Shown one piece after another: positions 1 to 6,335 of a stretch of DNA of 9,736 nt. The notes under the pieces are model-generated. The model had not been told where the DNA came from, did no database searches, and saw only the letters and a list, made by a program, of their open reading frames with translations. A program made the position numbers and the translations under genes. The DNA is from Cyclobacteriaceae bacterium (GTDB lineage Bacteria; Bacteroidota; Bacteroidia; Cytophagales; Cyclobacteriaceae): positions 1 through 9,736 of the forward strand of contig JALWRJ010000009.1 in assembly GCA_026994125.1 (NCBI GenBank), in the 5' to 3' direction. How positions within the stretch are numbered: the first letter of the stretch is position 1; the number at the start of each line of letters is the position of its first letter.

Positions 1-405
1 GGTAGCCAGTTCTTCGGCTTTTTCTTTATTAAAAAAACCTTTATATGAAAAACTACCAATCACCGGAAACTGCCATTCTTTGGGAGACAGGCGGTAAGGG
101 GCACATGCAGTAACCACCCAAAGCACCGGTTGGCCATGTTGGTTATAAAAGGTAGTATAATTAGTTGTGGGTGTCAGGCCCAACGAATCGAAGGCAAAAT
201 GTCGAATTTCATTTACCAAACGCAATCGTTGTTTGGTAGAGTCGGGAGTTGTGGCGCGCATTAGCACTTGCTCAATGGGTTCGGCTTGCCATAAAATAGC
301 CAATTGCCCTTTGCCTTGCATAAGGGCATAACCCAGGAGGCCACGGTAATAGAACAAAACAGCCAGCACGGCTATCAGTATAACAAATCCAACTTTTTTA
401 GACAT
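1..405 (-). CDS. Predicted membrane-anchored aminopeptidase (PF10023/COG4324-like), N-terminal 135 residues
   Basis: The reading frame starts at the ATG read leftward from 405 and stays open to the window edge, so the C-terminal part is missing. Residues 4-17 form a hydrophobic segment after MSKK, probably a membrane anchor or uncleaved signal. It is followed by GKGQLAILWQAEPIEQVL, then RLVNEIRHFAFDSLGL, NYTTFYNQ, VLWVVTACAPY and WQFPVIGSFSYKGFF. This order (Gly-Gln-Leu near the membrane, a 'R-L-x-x-x-x-E-I-R-x-F-A' helix, an 'F-P-V-x-G-x-x-x-Y-x-G-x-F' strand) is what I recall for the 'putative aminopeptidase' family. The family's HExxH zinc motif would lie beyond the window, so catalytic competence cannot be judged. 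The start lies 6 bp after the ade stop codon, which suggests co-transcription. Family assignment is from memory of motifs, not a search. Confidence 0.75.
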   Translation of the reverse strand, partial: MSKKVGFVILIAVLAVLFYYRGLLGYALMQGKGQLAILWQAEPIEQVLMRATTPDSTKQRLRLVNEIRHFAFDSLGLTPTTNYTTFYNQHGQPVLWVVTACAPYRLSPKEWQFPVIGSFSYKGFFNKEKAEELAT

Positions 406-411
406 ATGTAC

Positions 412-2040
412 CTACCTCTCTTCTGCAAACAAATCCATAAACTCAAATTTATCTCCATTAAACAATCCTAAATCGCTTAGCTTAATCGAAGGGATTACCA
501 GCAGTGCCATAAACGACAAGGTCATAAAAGGCGCTTGCAGGGTAGCACCCATTTGCTTAGATAGGTTATCGATGGCCGTATATTCTTTCGAAACCTGGTA
601 CCCATCCTGGTTCGACATAAGCCCGGCCACCGGCAGGGGCAGTATTAGCTCTTTACCTGATGCTACCGCTGAGAGCCCTCCTTTAGCTTCAATAACCAGG
701 TTTACAGCCTGCGCAATAGAGGCATCATCTACCCCTACCACGGTAATATTATGCGAATCGTGCCCAACCGAGGAGGCTATAGCGCCTTCTTTTAGTCCGA
801 AATTTTTTATAAATGCCATGGCCGGCTTGGCCTCTGAATAGCGATTAATCACTGCCATTTTAAGCACATCGGTGTTGGTGTTCGATACCACCTTGCCCTC
901 CACAATGGTAGCCGGCAACTGTTGTTTTTTTGTTATGAGCTGGCCATCAAAAGCCTCAATAACGTTCAGGGTATTACCCCGGGCTTCAACTTCAAAATCT
1001 GCCGCTTTTTTAAGCGATGTGTTAAACTGGTTGATGATGGGAGCGGGAGTTCGGTTAATTCGTGTTTTTCCGTTTTCGGCCACCAACCGGCCATTTATGT
1101 AGGTGGCTTTGGGTATAAACGAACTAAGGTTGTTTACCACAATAAAATCGGCCGGATGCCCCGGCTCCAACAAACCTACCTCCAGTTTATAATGATGAAC
1201 AGGGTTAATACAAGCGGCCTGCAACACGTTAAATATATCGATTCCCTTAGCTACTGCCCGGGCGGCCAATTGGTTAATATGGCCCAGCTCCAGGTTGTCG
1301 GGGTGTTTGTCGTCCGAGCAAAACATCATTAAATGCGACCAATCGTTTAGCAAATCGGCCAAGGCTTCAAAATTACGAGCAGCACTACCCTCACGAATTT
1401 GAACAAACATACCCAGGCGTAGTTTGTCAAGGGCTTCCTCCGCAGTAAAGCACTCGTGGTCGGTGCTCATTCCGGCCTGTACGTAGGCTTTGGCCTGATC
1501 GCCTCGCAACCCGGGTGCATGCCCGTCCACCGGTTTGCCGTGCTTTTGCGCTGCTTTTATTTTGGCATGTACTACCTCATCATTAAATAATACCCCGGGC
1601 CAGTTCATCATTTCGGCCAGGTATTTAATGCGCGGGTCGGCCAACAGGTTATCTACTTCCTGGGTGTTAATTTCGGCACCGGCTGTTTCAAAAGTAGTGG
1701 CAGGCACACAACTGGGGGCTCCAAAATTAAATTTAAAAGGCACTTGCTCTCCATTTTCTACCATATACATTACTCCACGGGTACCGAGCACATTCCCAAT
1801 TTCGTGGGGGTCCGATACGGTGGCCACTGTACCATGTACCACCGCCATCCGGGCAAATTCGGCCGGTACTAACAACGAACTCTCAATATGGATGTGTGCA
1901 TCTACAAAACCCGGCATAATGTATTGCTCGGGGGCATCGGCTAGTTCTGTAATACGTTCAATTTTTCCGTTTGCTACTTCTACTTCGCCCGGGTAGATGC
2001 GCCTATTTTTTATATCAACAATTTGTCCAACAACCTTCAT
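412..2040 (-). CDS. ade: Adenine deaminase
   Basis: This enzyme deaminates adenine to hypoxanthine and ammonia in the cytoplasm (purine salvage; EC 3.5.4.2). At 542 residues it is full length for the Ade family of the amidohydrolase superfamily. Visible motifs in order: [15 protein letters not shown] (residues 43-57, with metal-binding His49 and His51), SDPHEIGNV (76-84), DGHAPGL (172-178), a DHE at 194-196, REGSA (216-220) and [10 protein letters not shown] (241-250, with the barrel's conserved Asp). The C-terminal adenine-deaminase domain includes [18 protein letters not shown] near residues 417-434. The start is the only sensible ATG before MKVVGQIVD. It is transcribed away from cmk, with the aminopeptidase gene 6 bp downstream. 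A TAGATTTG promoter candidate lies about 110 bp upstream. No damaged motif is seen. Confidence 0.96.
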   Translation of the reverse strand: MKVVGQIVDIKNRRIYPGEVEVANGKIERITELADAPEQYIMPGFVDAHIHIESSLLVPAEFARMAVVHGTVATVSDPHEIGNVLGTRGVMYMVENGEQVPFKFNFGAPSCVPATTFETAGAEINTQEVDNLLADPRIKYLAEMMNWPGVLFNDEVVHAKIKAAQKHGKPVDGHAPGLRGDQAKAYVQAGMSTDHECFTAEEALDKLRLGMFVQIREGSAARNFEALADLLNDWSHLMMFCSDDKHPDNLELGHINQLAARAVAKGIDIFNVLQAACINPVHHYKLEVGLLEPGHPADFIVVNNLSSFIPKATYINGRLVAENGKTRINRTPAPIINQFNTSLKKAADFEVEARGNTLNVIEAFDGQLITKKQQLPATIVEGKVVSNTNTDVLKMAVINRYSEAKPAMAFIKNFGLKEGAIASSVGHDSHNITVVGVDDASIAQAVNLVIEAKGGLSAVASGKELILPLPVAGLMSNQDGYQVSKEYTAIDNLSKQMGATLQAPFMTLSFMALLVIPSIKLSDLGLFNGDKFEFMDLFAEER

Positions 2041-2041
2041 C

Positions 2042-2076
2042 TTTGGTTTTCTTAATGGGTTAAATCTCTATCTTTG
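2042..2076 (+). promoter_or_regulatory. Candidate Bacteroidota promoter for the small lipoprotein ORF and cmk
   Basis: TATCTTTG at 2069-2076 matches the Bacteroidota -7 consensus TAnnTTTG exactly. The same octamer stands before kdnA. A TTTG at 2042-2045 could serve as the -33 box, but the 23-bp spacer is at the long end of what is usual. If used, transcription would start close to the GTG at 2082, giving a leaderless or nearly leaderless message for the small ORF and a long leader for cmk. Confidence 0.45.
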
Positions 2077-2081
2077 TGTTT

Positions 2082-2237
2082 GTGAATGTAAAGGTCAGCA
2101 AAATATCAATTTATTTTATCCTTTTGCTAGGATGTTTATGTATGGGTAGTTGCAAATCTACGCATAACCACAAACCGGCCAAATATAAAAAAGCCCCTGC
2201 GGGCAAACCAATACCTTGCCCTACTAAAGACTGTTAG
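2082..2237 (+). CDS. Small putative lipoprotein, 51 residues, GTG start
   Basis: An open frame from GTG 2082 to TAG 2235-2237 encodes a short basic leader (VNVKVSK), a hydrophobic stretch (ISIYFILLLG, residues 8-17) and cysteines at positions 18, 20 and 24. Both LLG-C18 and MGS-C24 could act as the lipobox; GSCKS is the common Bacteroidota style. The rest is a lysine-, proline- and histidine-rich tail ending CPTKDC. This is a typical layout for a tiny lipoprotein exported by signal peptidase II. The stop lies 9 bp before the cmk ATG, as expected for an operon partner. No in-frame ATG precedes the leader: a stop at 2061-2063 bounds the frame, so GTG 2082 (or GTG 2076) must serve. I recognise no family. 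Doubts: the rare start codon, the small size, and the overlap with a minus-strand promoter candidate. Confidence 0.55.
   Translation: MNVKVSKISIYFILLLGCLCMGSCKSTHNHKPAKYKKAPAGKPIPCPTKDC
2153..2183 (-). promoter_or_regulatory. Candidate Bacteroidota promoter for ade
   Basis: Read on the minus strand, TTTG (2183-2180) is followed after a 19-bp spacer by TAGATTTG (2160-2153). This is an exact TTTG-N19-TAnnTTTG match. Transcription would start near 2147, leaving a leader of roughly 105 nt before ade. The element lies inside the proposed small lipoprotein ORF on the opposite strand, so the two annotations overlap and may both be true. Confidence 0.45.
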
Positions 2238-2246
2238 CCTGCTAAA

Positions 2247-2924
2247 ATGAAGAAAATAATTATTGCCATTGATGGACATTCGGCCACCGGAAAAAGCTCC
2301 ACCGCTAAAGTTGTGGCCTCGCGCCTGGGTTATCTGTACCTGGATTCGGGTGCCATGTACCGAGCCACCACCTTGTACTTTTTGAAGCACGGAGTTTCGC
2401 TCGCCCACAAGGCCGATGTTTTGCGCGCCTTAGAGGAGATTCATATAAGCTTTGAGCCTACGGCACAAGGTAATACAGCTACCTTTTTAAATGGTAAAAA
2501 TGTGGAAGAGGAAATTAGAAGCATGGAGGTTTCGAATTACGTAAGTGCGGTAAGTGCCCTAAAAGAAGTGCGCCAAGCCATGGTAGCGCAGCAGCGTGCC
2601 TTAGGCAAACAAAAGGGTATTGTAATGGATGGGCGCGATATAGGTTCGGTGGTATTTCCACATGCCGAGCTTAAAATTTTTATGACCGCCTCGGCCCGGG
2701 TGCGTGCCCTGCGCAGGCAAAAGGAATTGCAAGAGAAAGGACAATCCGTTAGCTTTGAAGAAATTTTAGCCAATGTGCAAGAACGCGACCACCAGGATTC
2801 TACCCGTTCCGAAAGCCCCTTGCTAAAAGTGGAGGATGCCATTGAAATAGATAATTCGGAATTGAGTTTTAACAAACAGGTTGAAAAAATTTTACAATTG
2901 GCACTAGCAAAAATAAATGGATAA
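2247..2924 (+). CDS. cmk: Cytidylate kinase
   Basis: This enzyme phosphorylates CMP and dCMP with ATP (EC 2.7.4.25), a cytoplasmic step in pyrimidine nucleotide recycling. The protein has 225 residues, the usual bacterial length. Motifs: the P-loop GHSATGKSS at 10-18, DSGAMYRA (33-40) in the NMP-binding region, MDGRDIGSVVFPHA (127-140) with the conserved Asp128, Arg130 and Asp131, the basic lid-side helix RVRALRR (151-157), and ERDHQDSTRSESPL (179-192) with the Asp181 and Arg187 expected for CMP recognition and catalysis. The start is the ATG before KKIIIAIDG, which places the first beta strand correctly. It lies 9 bp after the small lipoprotein ORF and 3 bp before ispH, so the three are probably one transcript. 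cmk and ispH are neighbours in many bacteria. Confidence 0.97.
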   Translation: MKKIIIAIDGHSATGKSSTAKVVASRLGYLYLDSGAMYRATTLYFLKHGVSLAHKADVLRALEEIHISFEPTAQGNTATFLNGKNVEEEIRSMEVSNYVSAVSALKEVRQAMVAQQRALGKQKGIVMDGRDIGSVVFPHAELKIFMTASARVRALRRQKELQEKGQSVSFEEILANVQERDHQDSTRSESPLLKVEDAIEIDNSELSFNKQVEKILQLALAKING

Positions 2925-2927
2925 AAA

Positions 2928-3806
2928 ATGACCGTTGATATAGATCAAAAATCGGGGTATTGCTTTGGGGTGGAATTTGCCATTCAAATGGCCGAAGATG
3001 AGTTGGCGCAAAATGAAAGCTTATACTGCCTGGGCGATATTGTGCATAACAGCATGGAAGTAAACCGCTTAGCAGCTAAAGGCCTGGTGGTCATTAATCA
3101 TCAACAATTGGCCGAACTGCACAATTGCAAAGTGCTCATCAGAGCCCATGGCGAGCCTCCCGAAACCTATCAAATTGCTTTAAAAAATAATATTGAACTG
3201 ATAGATGCCTCGTGCCCCGTGGTACTTAAGCTACAAAACAGGGTGCGCAACGAGCATAAAAAAGTAACAGCTGCGCACGGCCAAACTGTAATATATGGTA
3301 AGCAAGGCCATGCCGAGGTGGTAGGACTTACCGGCCAAACGGCCAATGAAGCCATTGTGGTAATGAACGATGAAGACCTGGACAAGGTAGATTTTACCCA
3401 ACCCATTACTTTATTTAGCCAAACCACCAAAAGCACGACAGGGTTTGCCCGGTTGGTCGAAAAAATTAAAGAGCGCATAGCCACTACCGCTCCTGAAATG
3501 GAAGCCCATTTTAATATTAATGACAGCATTTGCCGGCAGGTATCGAACCGTGATAAGCACCTGGCTCGGTTTGCCAGTGTACACGATGTGGTTTTATTTG
3601 TAAGTGGTAAAAAAAGCTCTAACGGAAAAGCATTATTTCAGGTTTGCTTGCAGGCCAACGCACGCAGCCACTTTATTGAAAACGAACACGAGATTGACCC
3701 GGCTTGGATTAAACCCAATGATAGCGTAGGTATTTGTGGGGCTACCTCTACACCTACCTGGCTAATGGAGCAGGTAAAAGAAAGCCTGTTACAGCTTGCC
3801 GTGTAA
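2928..3806 (+). CDS. ispH: 4-hydroxy-3-methylbut-2-enyl diphosphate reductase
   Basis: IspH (LytB) is the last enzyme of the MEP pathway. It reduces HMBPP to IPP and DMAPP with a [4Fe-4S] cluster (EC 1.17.7.4). All three cluster cysteines are present: Cys12 in GYCFGV, Cys96 in DASCPVV and Cys202 in SICRQVSNR. Substrate-site residues are also visible: His74 in RAHGEP, His128 and Glu130 in KQGHAE, the SSN triad at 230-232, and Ser274 in GATSTP. At 292 residues it is within the normal size range. The ATG is 3 bp past the cmk stop. The organism therefore makes isoprenoids by the MEP route. After this gene a separate -7 element precedes kdnA, so read-through into the sugar genes is possible but not required. 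Confidence 0.97.
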   Translation: MTVDIDQKSGYCFGVEFAIQMAEDELAQNESLYCLGDIVHNSMEVNRLAAKGLVVINHQQLAELHNCKVLIRAHGEPPETYQIALKNNIELIDASCPVVLKLQNRVRNEHKKVTAAHGQTVIYGKQGHAEVVGLTGQTANEAIVVMNDEDLDKVDFTQPITLFSQTTKSTTGFARLVEKIKERIATTAPEMEAHFNINDSICRQVSNRDKHLARFASVHDVVLFVSGKKSSNGKALFQVCLQANARSHFIENEHEIDPAWIKPNDSVGICGATSTPTWLMEQVKESLLQLAV

Positions 3807-3849
3807 GTAGGATATCTTACAAATGAGGCCTGGAGCCTGTAAAAAATCT

Positions 3850-3857
3850 TATCTTTG
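3850..3857 (+). promoter_or_regulatory. Bacteroidota -7 element upstream of the kdnA-kdnB-kdsA block
   Basis: TATCTTTG matches TAnnTTTG exactly and ends 24 bp before the kdnA ATG, a natural distance for a start site with a short leader. No convincing TTTG lies at the -33 position (the region at 3827-3833 reads GGCCTGG), so the promoter may be weak or activator-dependent. It is the only good element in the 75-bp gap after ispH. Confidence 0.5.
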
Positions 3858-3881
3858 CATACTAATTAAAAACATATTGCC

Positions 3882-5081
3882 ATGCCCGGAACCGAATTTT
3901 TTGGAGAAGAAGAACGAAAAGAAGTAAACGAAGTGTTACAGACCACCTGTTTGTTTAGGTACAACCACGATGAACTGCGCCAAGGCCATTGGAAAGCCAA
4001 AGAACTGGAGGCCGAAATAGCCCAATTTACAGGAGCCAATTATGCCCATGCCATATCTAGCGGCTCGGCTGCTGTAGCTTGTGCGTTAGCTGCTTCGGGC
4101 ATTGGCCATGGCGATGAAGTTATAGTACCTCCATTTACTTTTTTAGCTACTATCGAGGCCGTTTTGTACGCTGGTGGTTTACCCGTATTTGCCGAAATTG
4201 ATGAGACACTATGCCTTAGTGTAGCAGGTATTAAGGCTGCTATTACACCTAAAACAAAAGCCGTACTGTTAGTGCATATGTGCGGTGCAGCAGCCGATAT
4301 GGACGGCATTACAGCATTGTGCAACGAAAAAGGTATTAAACTTATCGAAGATGCCGGGCAAGCCCTGGGGGCTTTTTATAAAGGCAAATCGGTGGGCCTA
4401 TTTGGTACTGCCGGGGCTTTTTCGTTTGATTTCTTTAAAATAACAACAGCCGGTGAGGGCGGCCTTTTTATCACTAACGATGAAGAAACCTATAAAAAAG
4501 CAGATACATTTTCGGATCATGGGCACAGCCACGTAGGCGATAACCGGGGCATGGAACCCCACCCTTACCTGGGTTTTAATTTTAGAATTAGCGAATTGCA
4601 TGCGGCCGTGGGGCTGGCGCAAGCACGTAGGTTGCCTAAAATTATTAGTTTAAATAAAAAGAACAAAAGGTATTTAAAAGACCAATTACGTACTATTGAA
4701 GGAGTAACCTTTAGGCGCATGGAGGATGAAGAAGGTGATTCGGCTACCTTTTTAAACTTTTTTATGCCTACCCCCGAACTGGCACAACAAGTAGTAGCAC
4801 GCCTGGCCAAAGAGGGCATTGGAGGAGCCAATTATTGGCACACCAATATGTACCATTTTATTAACCAATGGGGGCATCTAAAAGAGTTAAAATCTGCGGC
4901 TCCTTTGGCCATTCATAGTTTAGGAGCACCTCAGGATTATGCCACCTTAGAACTTCCCAAATCGCAAGAAGTAGTAGGCCGTTTAATATCCTTTGGTATT
5001 CGTGCAACCTGGAGCCAGGATGAACTTGCAAAACTAGGAACTGATTTAAAACGAATTATTGAAGAAGTTTTAGCTTCTTAA
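3882..5081 (+). CDS. kdnA: PLP aminotransferase of the DegT/DnrJ/EryC1/StrS family; probable Kdo8N-forming KdnA
   Basis: This is a cytoplasmic sugar aminotransferase. In Shewanella, KdnA transfers the amino group of glutamate to the C8 aldehyde made from Kdo by KdnB, giving Kdo8N for LPS. The protein has 399 residues, the size of the DegT family. Visible motifs: SSGSAA (59-64) for the cofactor phosphate, PPFTFLATIEA (83-93), EDAGQALGA (156-164) with Asp157 and Gln160 at the PLP ring, and FSFDFFK (180-186), in which Lys186 is the expected PLP lysine, followed by GEGG (191-194). DHGHSH (212-217) and GFNFRISELHAA (231-242) complete the active site. The MPGTEFFGEEE start resembles KdnA N-termini as I remember them. 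DegT enzymes act on many sugars, so the Kdo8N role rests mainly on the KdnB-like and KdsA-like neighbours. A 93-bp gap with a palindromic element follows. Confidence 0.85.
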   Translation: MPGTEFFGEEERKEVNEVLQTTCLFRYNHDELRQGHWKAKELEAEIAQFTGANYAHAISSGSAAVACALAASGIGHGDEVIVPPFTFLATIEAVLYAGGLPVFAEIDETLCLSVAGIKAAITPKTKAVLLVHMCGAAADMDGITALCNEKGIKLIEDAGQALGAFYKGKSVGLFGTAGAFSFDFFKITTAGEGGLFITNDEETYKKADTFSDHGHSHVGDNRGMEPHPYLGFNFRISELHAAVGLAQARRLPKIISLNKKNKRYLKDQLRTIEGVTFRRMEDEEGDSATFLNFFMPTPELAQQVVARLAKEGIGGANYWHTNMYHFINQWGHLKELKSAAPLAIHSLGAPQDYATLELPKSQEVVGRLISFGIRATWSQDELAKLGTDLKRIIEEVLAS

Positions 5082-5088
5082 AGAATAA

Positions 5089-5163
5089 CGTCATCCCTGA
5101 GAAGCCAGGGATCCCTAAAATGAAAAACTGAATTAACGAATTGCTACCTATGCAGGAATGACG
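5089..5163 (+). repeat. 75-bp palindromic repeat-like (MITE-like) element between kdnA and kdnB
   Basis: The element is bounded by inverted ends: CGTCATCCCTG (5089-5099) and CAGGAATGACG (5153-5163) are reverse complements with one mismatch. Inside the left end sits a perfect hairpin, ATCCCTG (5093-5099), loop AGAAGC, CAGGGAT (5106-5112). The 'CGTCATnCCTG...CAGGnATGACG' ends resemble short palindromic intergenic repeats that I recall being scattered through many bacterial genomes. It carries no gene. It ends 11 bp before the kdnB ATG and starts 7 bp after the kdnA stop, so it fills almost the whole gap. No T-run follows the hairpin, so it is not a typical terminator, but it could pause transcription or alter mRNA stability. 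Strand is arbitrary. Confidence 0.6.
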
Positions 5164-5174
5164 AAATAGTAACT

Positions 5175-6251
5175 ATGTTTAGAAATTTTAAAAGTGTAGA
5201 AAAAACAGCTTACGGAAGAGGAAGCTTTGATAAGCTGGGCGAAATTTTGGAACCTCATCGACAAAGTGGTGCCCAATACCTTATCTTTTTTGTAGATGAA
5301 TACTTTAAAGGAAACGAAGCATTTACAGCGCGCATACCTTTGCAACCGGGCGATGCCCTGGAGTATATTTCGGTGGCCGAAGAACCCACTACCGAGCTAA
5401 TAGATGGCCTTAGAGATAAATACCTGGAGGAAAAGGGATTACCTGCCGGAGTGGTGGGTATTGGTGGAGGCAGCGTGCTTGATGTAGCCAAAGCCATCTC
5501 GTTAATGTTTACCAATGAGGGCTCCTCTACACTATACCAAGGGCTTAACCTTATTAAAAAACCGGGCATTTTTGCTTGTGGCGTGCCCACCATTTCGGGT
5601 ACGGGTGCCGAAGTTTCTATGACAGCTGTGCTTACCGGGCCGGAGAAAAAGCTAGGCCTTAAATGCGATTGGACTGTGCTAAATCAAATTGTGCTCGACC
5701 CCGATTTAATAGCCACCGTACCCAATAACCAATGGTTTTATACCGGAATGGACAACTACATCCATTGTGTGGAATCTAAAACCGGACAGTATAAAAATAC
5801 TTTTAGCGAAGCTTTTGGAGATAAATCGTTAGAGATGTGCCGCAGGGTATTTTTAGAGCTCGACCGCAACAACCCCGAATCGGACGAGCTAATGATGGTA
5901 GCTTCGTATATGGGTGGTTTAAGCCTTACCTATTCGGAAGTGGGCGTGTGCCATGCGCTTTCGTATGGGTTGTCTAAAATATTGCATATTCACCATGGGC
6001 TGGCCAACTGCATTGCTTTTAATGTTTTAGAAGATGTGTACGGTGACTATGTACAAGAATTTAAAACGATTGTTAAAAAGCATGGTATTGAACTACCGGC
6101 CAACCAATCGGCTACCTGGAGTGAGGATACCATAGATGCCATGGTAGAAGTTGCCATTAAGCTGGAGCATATGTGGCGCCATGCCTTTGGCGACAACTGG
6201 CAGGAGGTATTGGATAGAGAACGTATTAAAAATTGGTTTAAAAGAATGTAA
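5175..6251 (+). CDS. kdnB: Iron-containing alcohol dehydrogenase; probable Kdo 8-oxidase KdnB
   Basis: KdnB of Shewanella oxidises the C8 hydroxyl of free Kdo to an aldehyde, the substrate of KdnA. This 358-residue protein is a type III (iron-dependent) alcohol dehydrogenase. GIGGGSVLDVAKAI (95-108) is the nucleotide-binding turn and PTISGTGAEVS (138-148) the next family motif. The four metal ligands are Asp193 and His197 (GMDNYIH), His260 (GVCHALSYGLS) and His274 (HIHHGLANCI). Their spacing of 4, 63 and 14 residues equals that of FucO as I remember it. The opening MFRNFKSVEK, a GRGSF turn, YQGLNLIKKPG and HCVES strongly recall KdnB rather than general Fe-ADHs. It lies downstream of kdnA and upstream of kdsA on the same strand. 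It is probably cytoplasmic, as no signal peptide is seen. Confidence 0.88.
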   Translation: MFRNFKSVEKTAYGRGSFDKLGEILEPHRQSGAQYLIFFVDEYFKGNEAFTARIPLQPGDALEYISVAEEPTTELIDGLRDKYLEEKGLPAGVVGIGGGSVLDVAKAISLMFTNEGSSTLYQGLNLIKKPGIFACGVPTISGTGAEVSMTAVLTGPEKKLGLKCDWTVLNQIVLDPDLIATVPNNQWFYTGMDNYIHCVESKTGQYKNTFSEAFGDKSLEMCRRVFLELDRNNPESDELMMVASYMGGLSLTYSEVGVCHALSYGLSKILHIHHGLANCIAFNVLEDVYGDYVQEFKTIVKKHGIELPANQSATWSEDTIDAMVEVAIKLEHMWRHAFGDNWQEVLDRERIKNWFKRM

Positions 6252-6262
6252 AACAAGACGGA

Positions 6263-6313
6263 AGACGTTAGGCTAAAAACATAAGATTTTTTTTAGCCTT
6301 ATAGCTAACGTCT
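6263..6313 (+). repeat. Two-part inverted repeat in the kdnB-kdsA gap
   Basis: AGACGTTAG (6263-6271) pairs perfectly with CTAACGTCT (6305-6313). Nested inside, GCTAAAAA (6272-6279) pairs perfectly with TTTTTAGC (6290-6297), leaving a 10-nt loop and a 7-nt bulge (6298-6304). The near repeats AGACGGAAGACG before it and AGTCTAACATCTTA (6317-6330) after it look like decayed copies of a 'GACGTTAGA/TCTAACGTC' repeat. The T-run is inside the stem rather than after it, so it is not a standard terminator. It may be a remnant of a short mobile repeat or an mRNA-stability or attenuation structure before kdsA. Strand is arbitrary. Confidence 0.6.
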
Positions 6314-6335
6314 ATAAGTCTAACATCTTAGTAAT

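Noticed and set aside
922..1332. Open frame of 136 codons on the plus strand opposite ade
   Set aside because: Composition follows the antisense of a well-supported gene; no recognisable motif, promoter or start context. The same applies to the other plus-strand frames at 572-841, 872-1102 and 1535-1996.
2187..2204. Minus-strand mini-hairpin GCCC-GCAG-GGGC followed by T6, resembling a terminator
   Set aside because: The stem is only 4 bp and the bases are explained as lipoprotein codons; too weak to call.
2136..2408. Minus-strand frame of 90 codons overlapping the cmk start and the lipoprotein ORF
   Set aside because: Mostly antisense to the cmk P-loop region; Arg/Gly/Phe-rich without motifs, and incompatible with the better-supported plus-strand reading.
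3808..3840. Short inverted repeats GTAAG/CTTAC and AGGC/GCCT after ispH as a terminator
   Set aside because: Stems of 4-5 bp and no T-run follow; not enough to separate ispH from kdnA.
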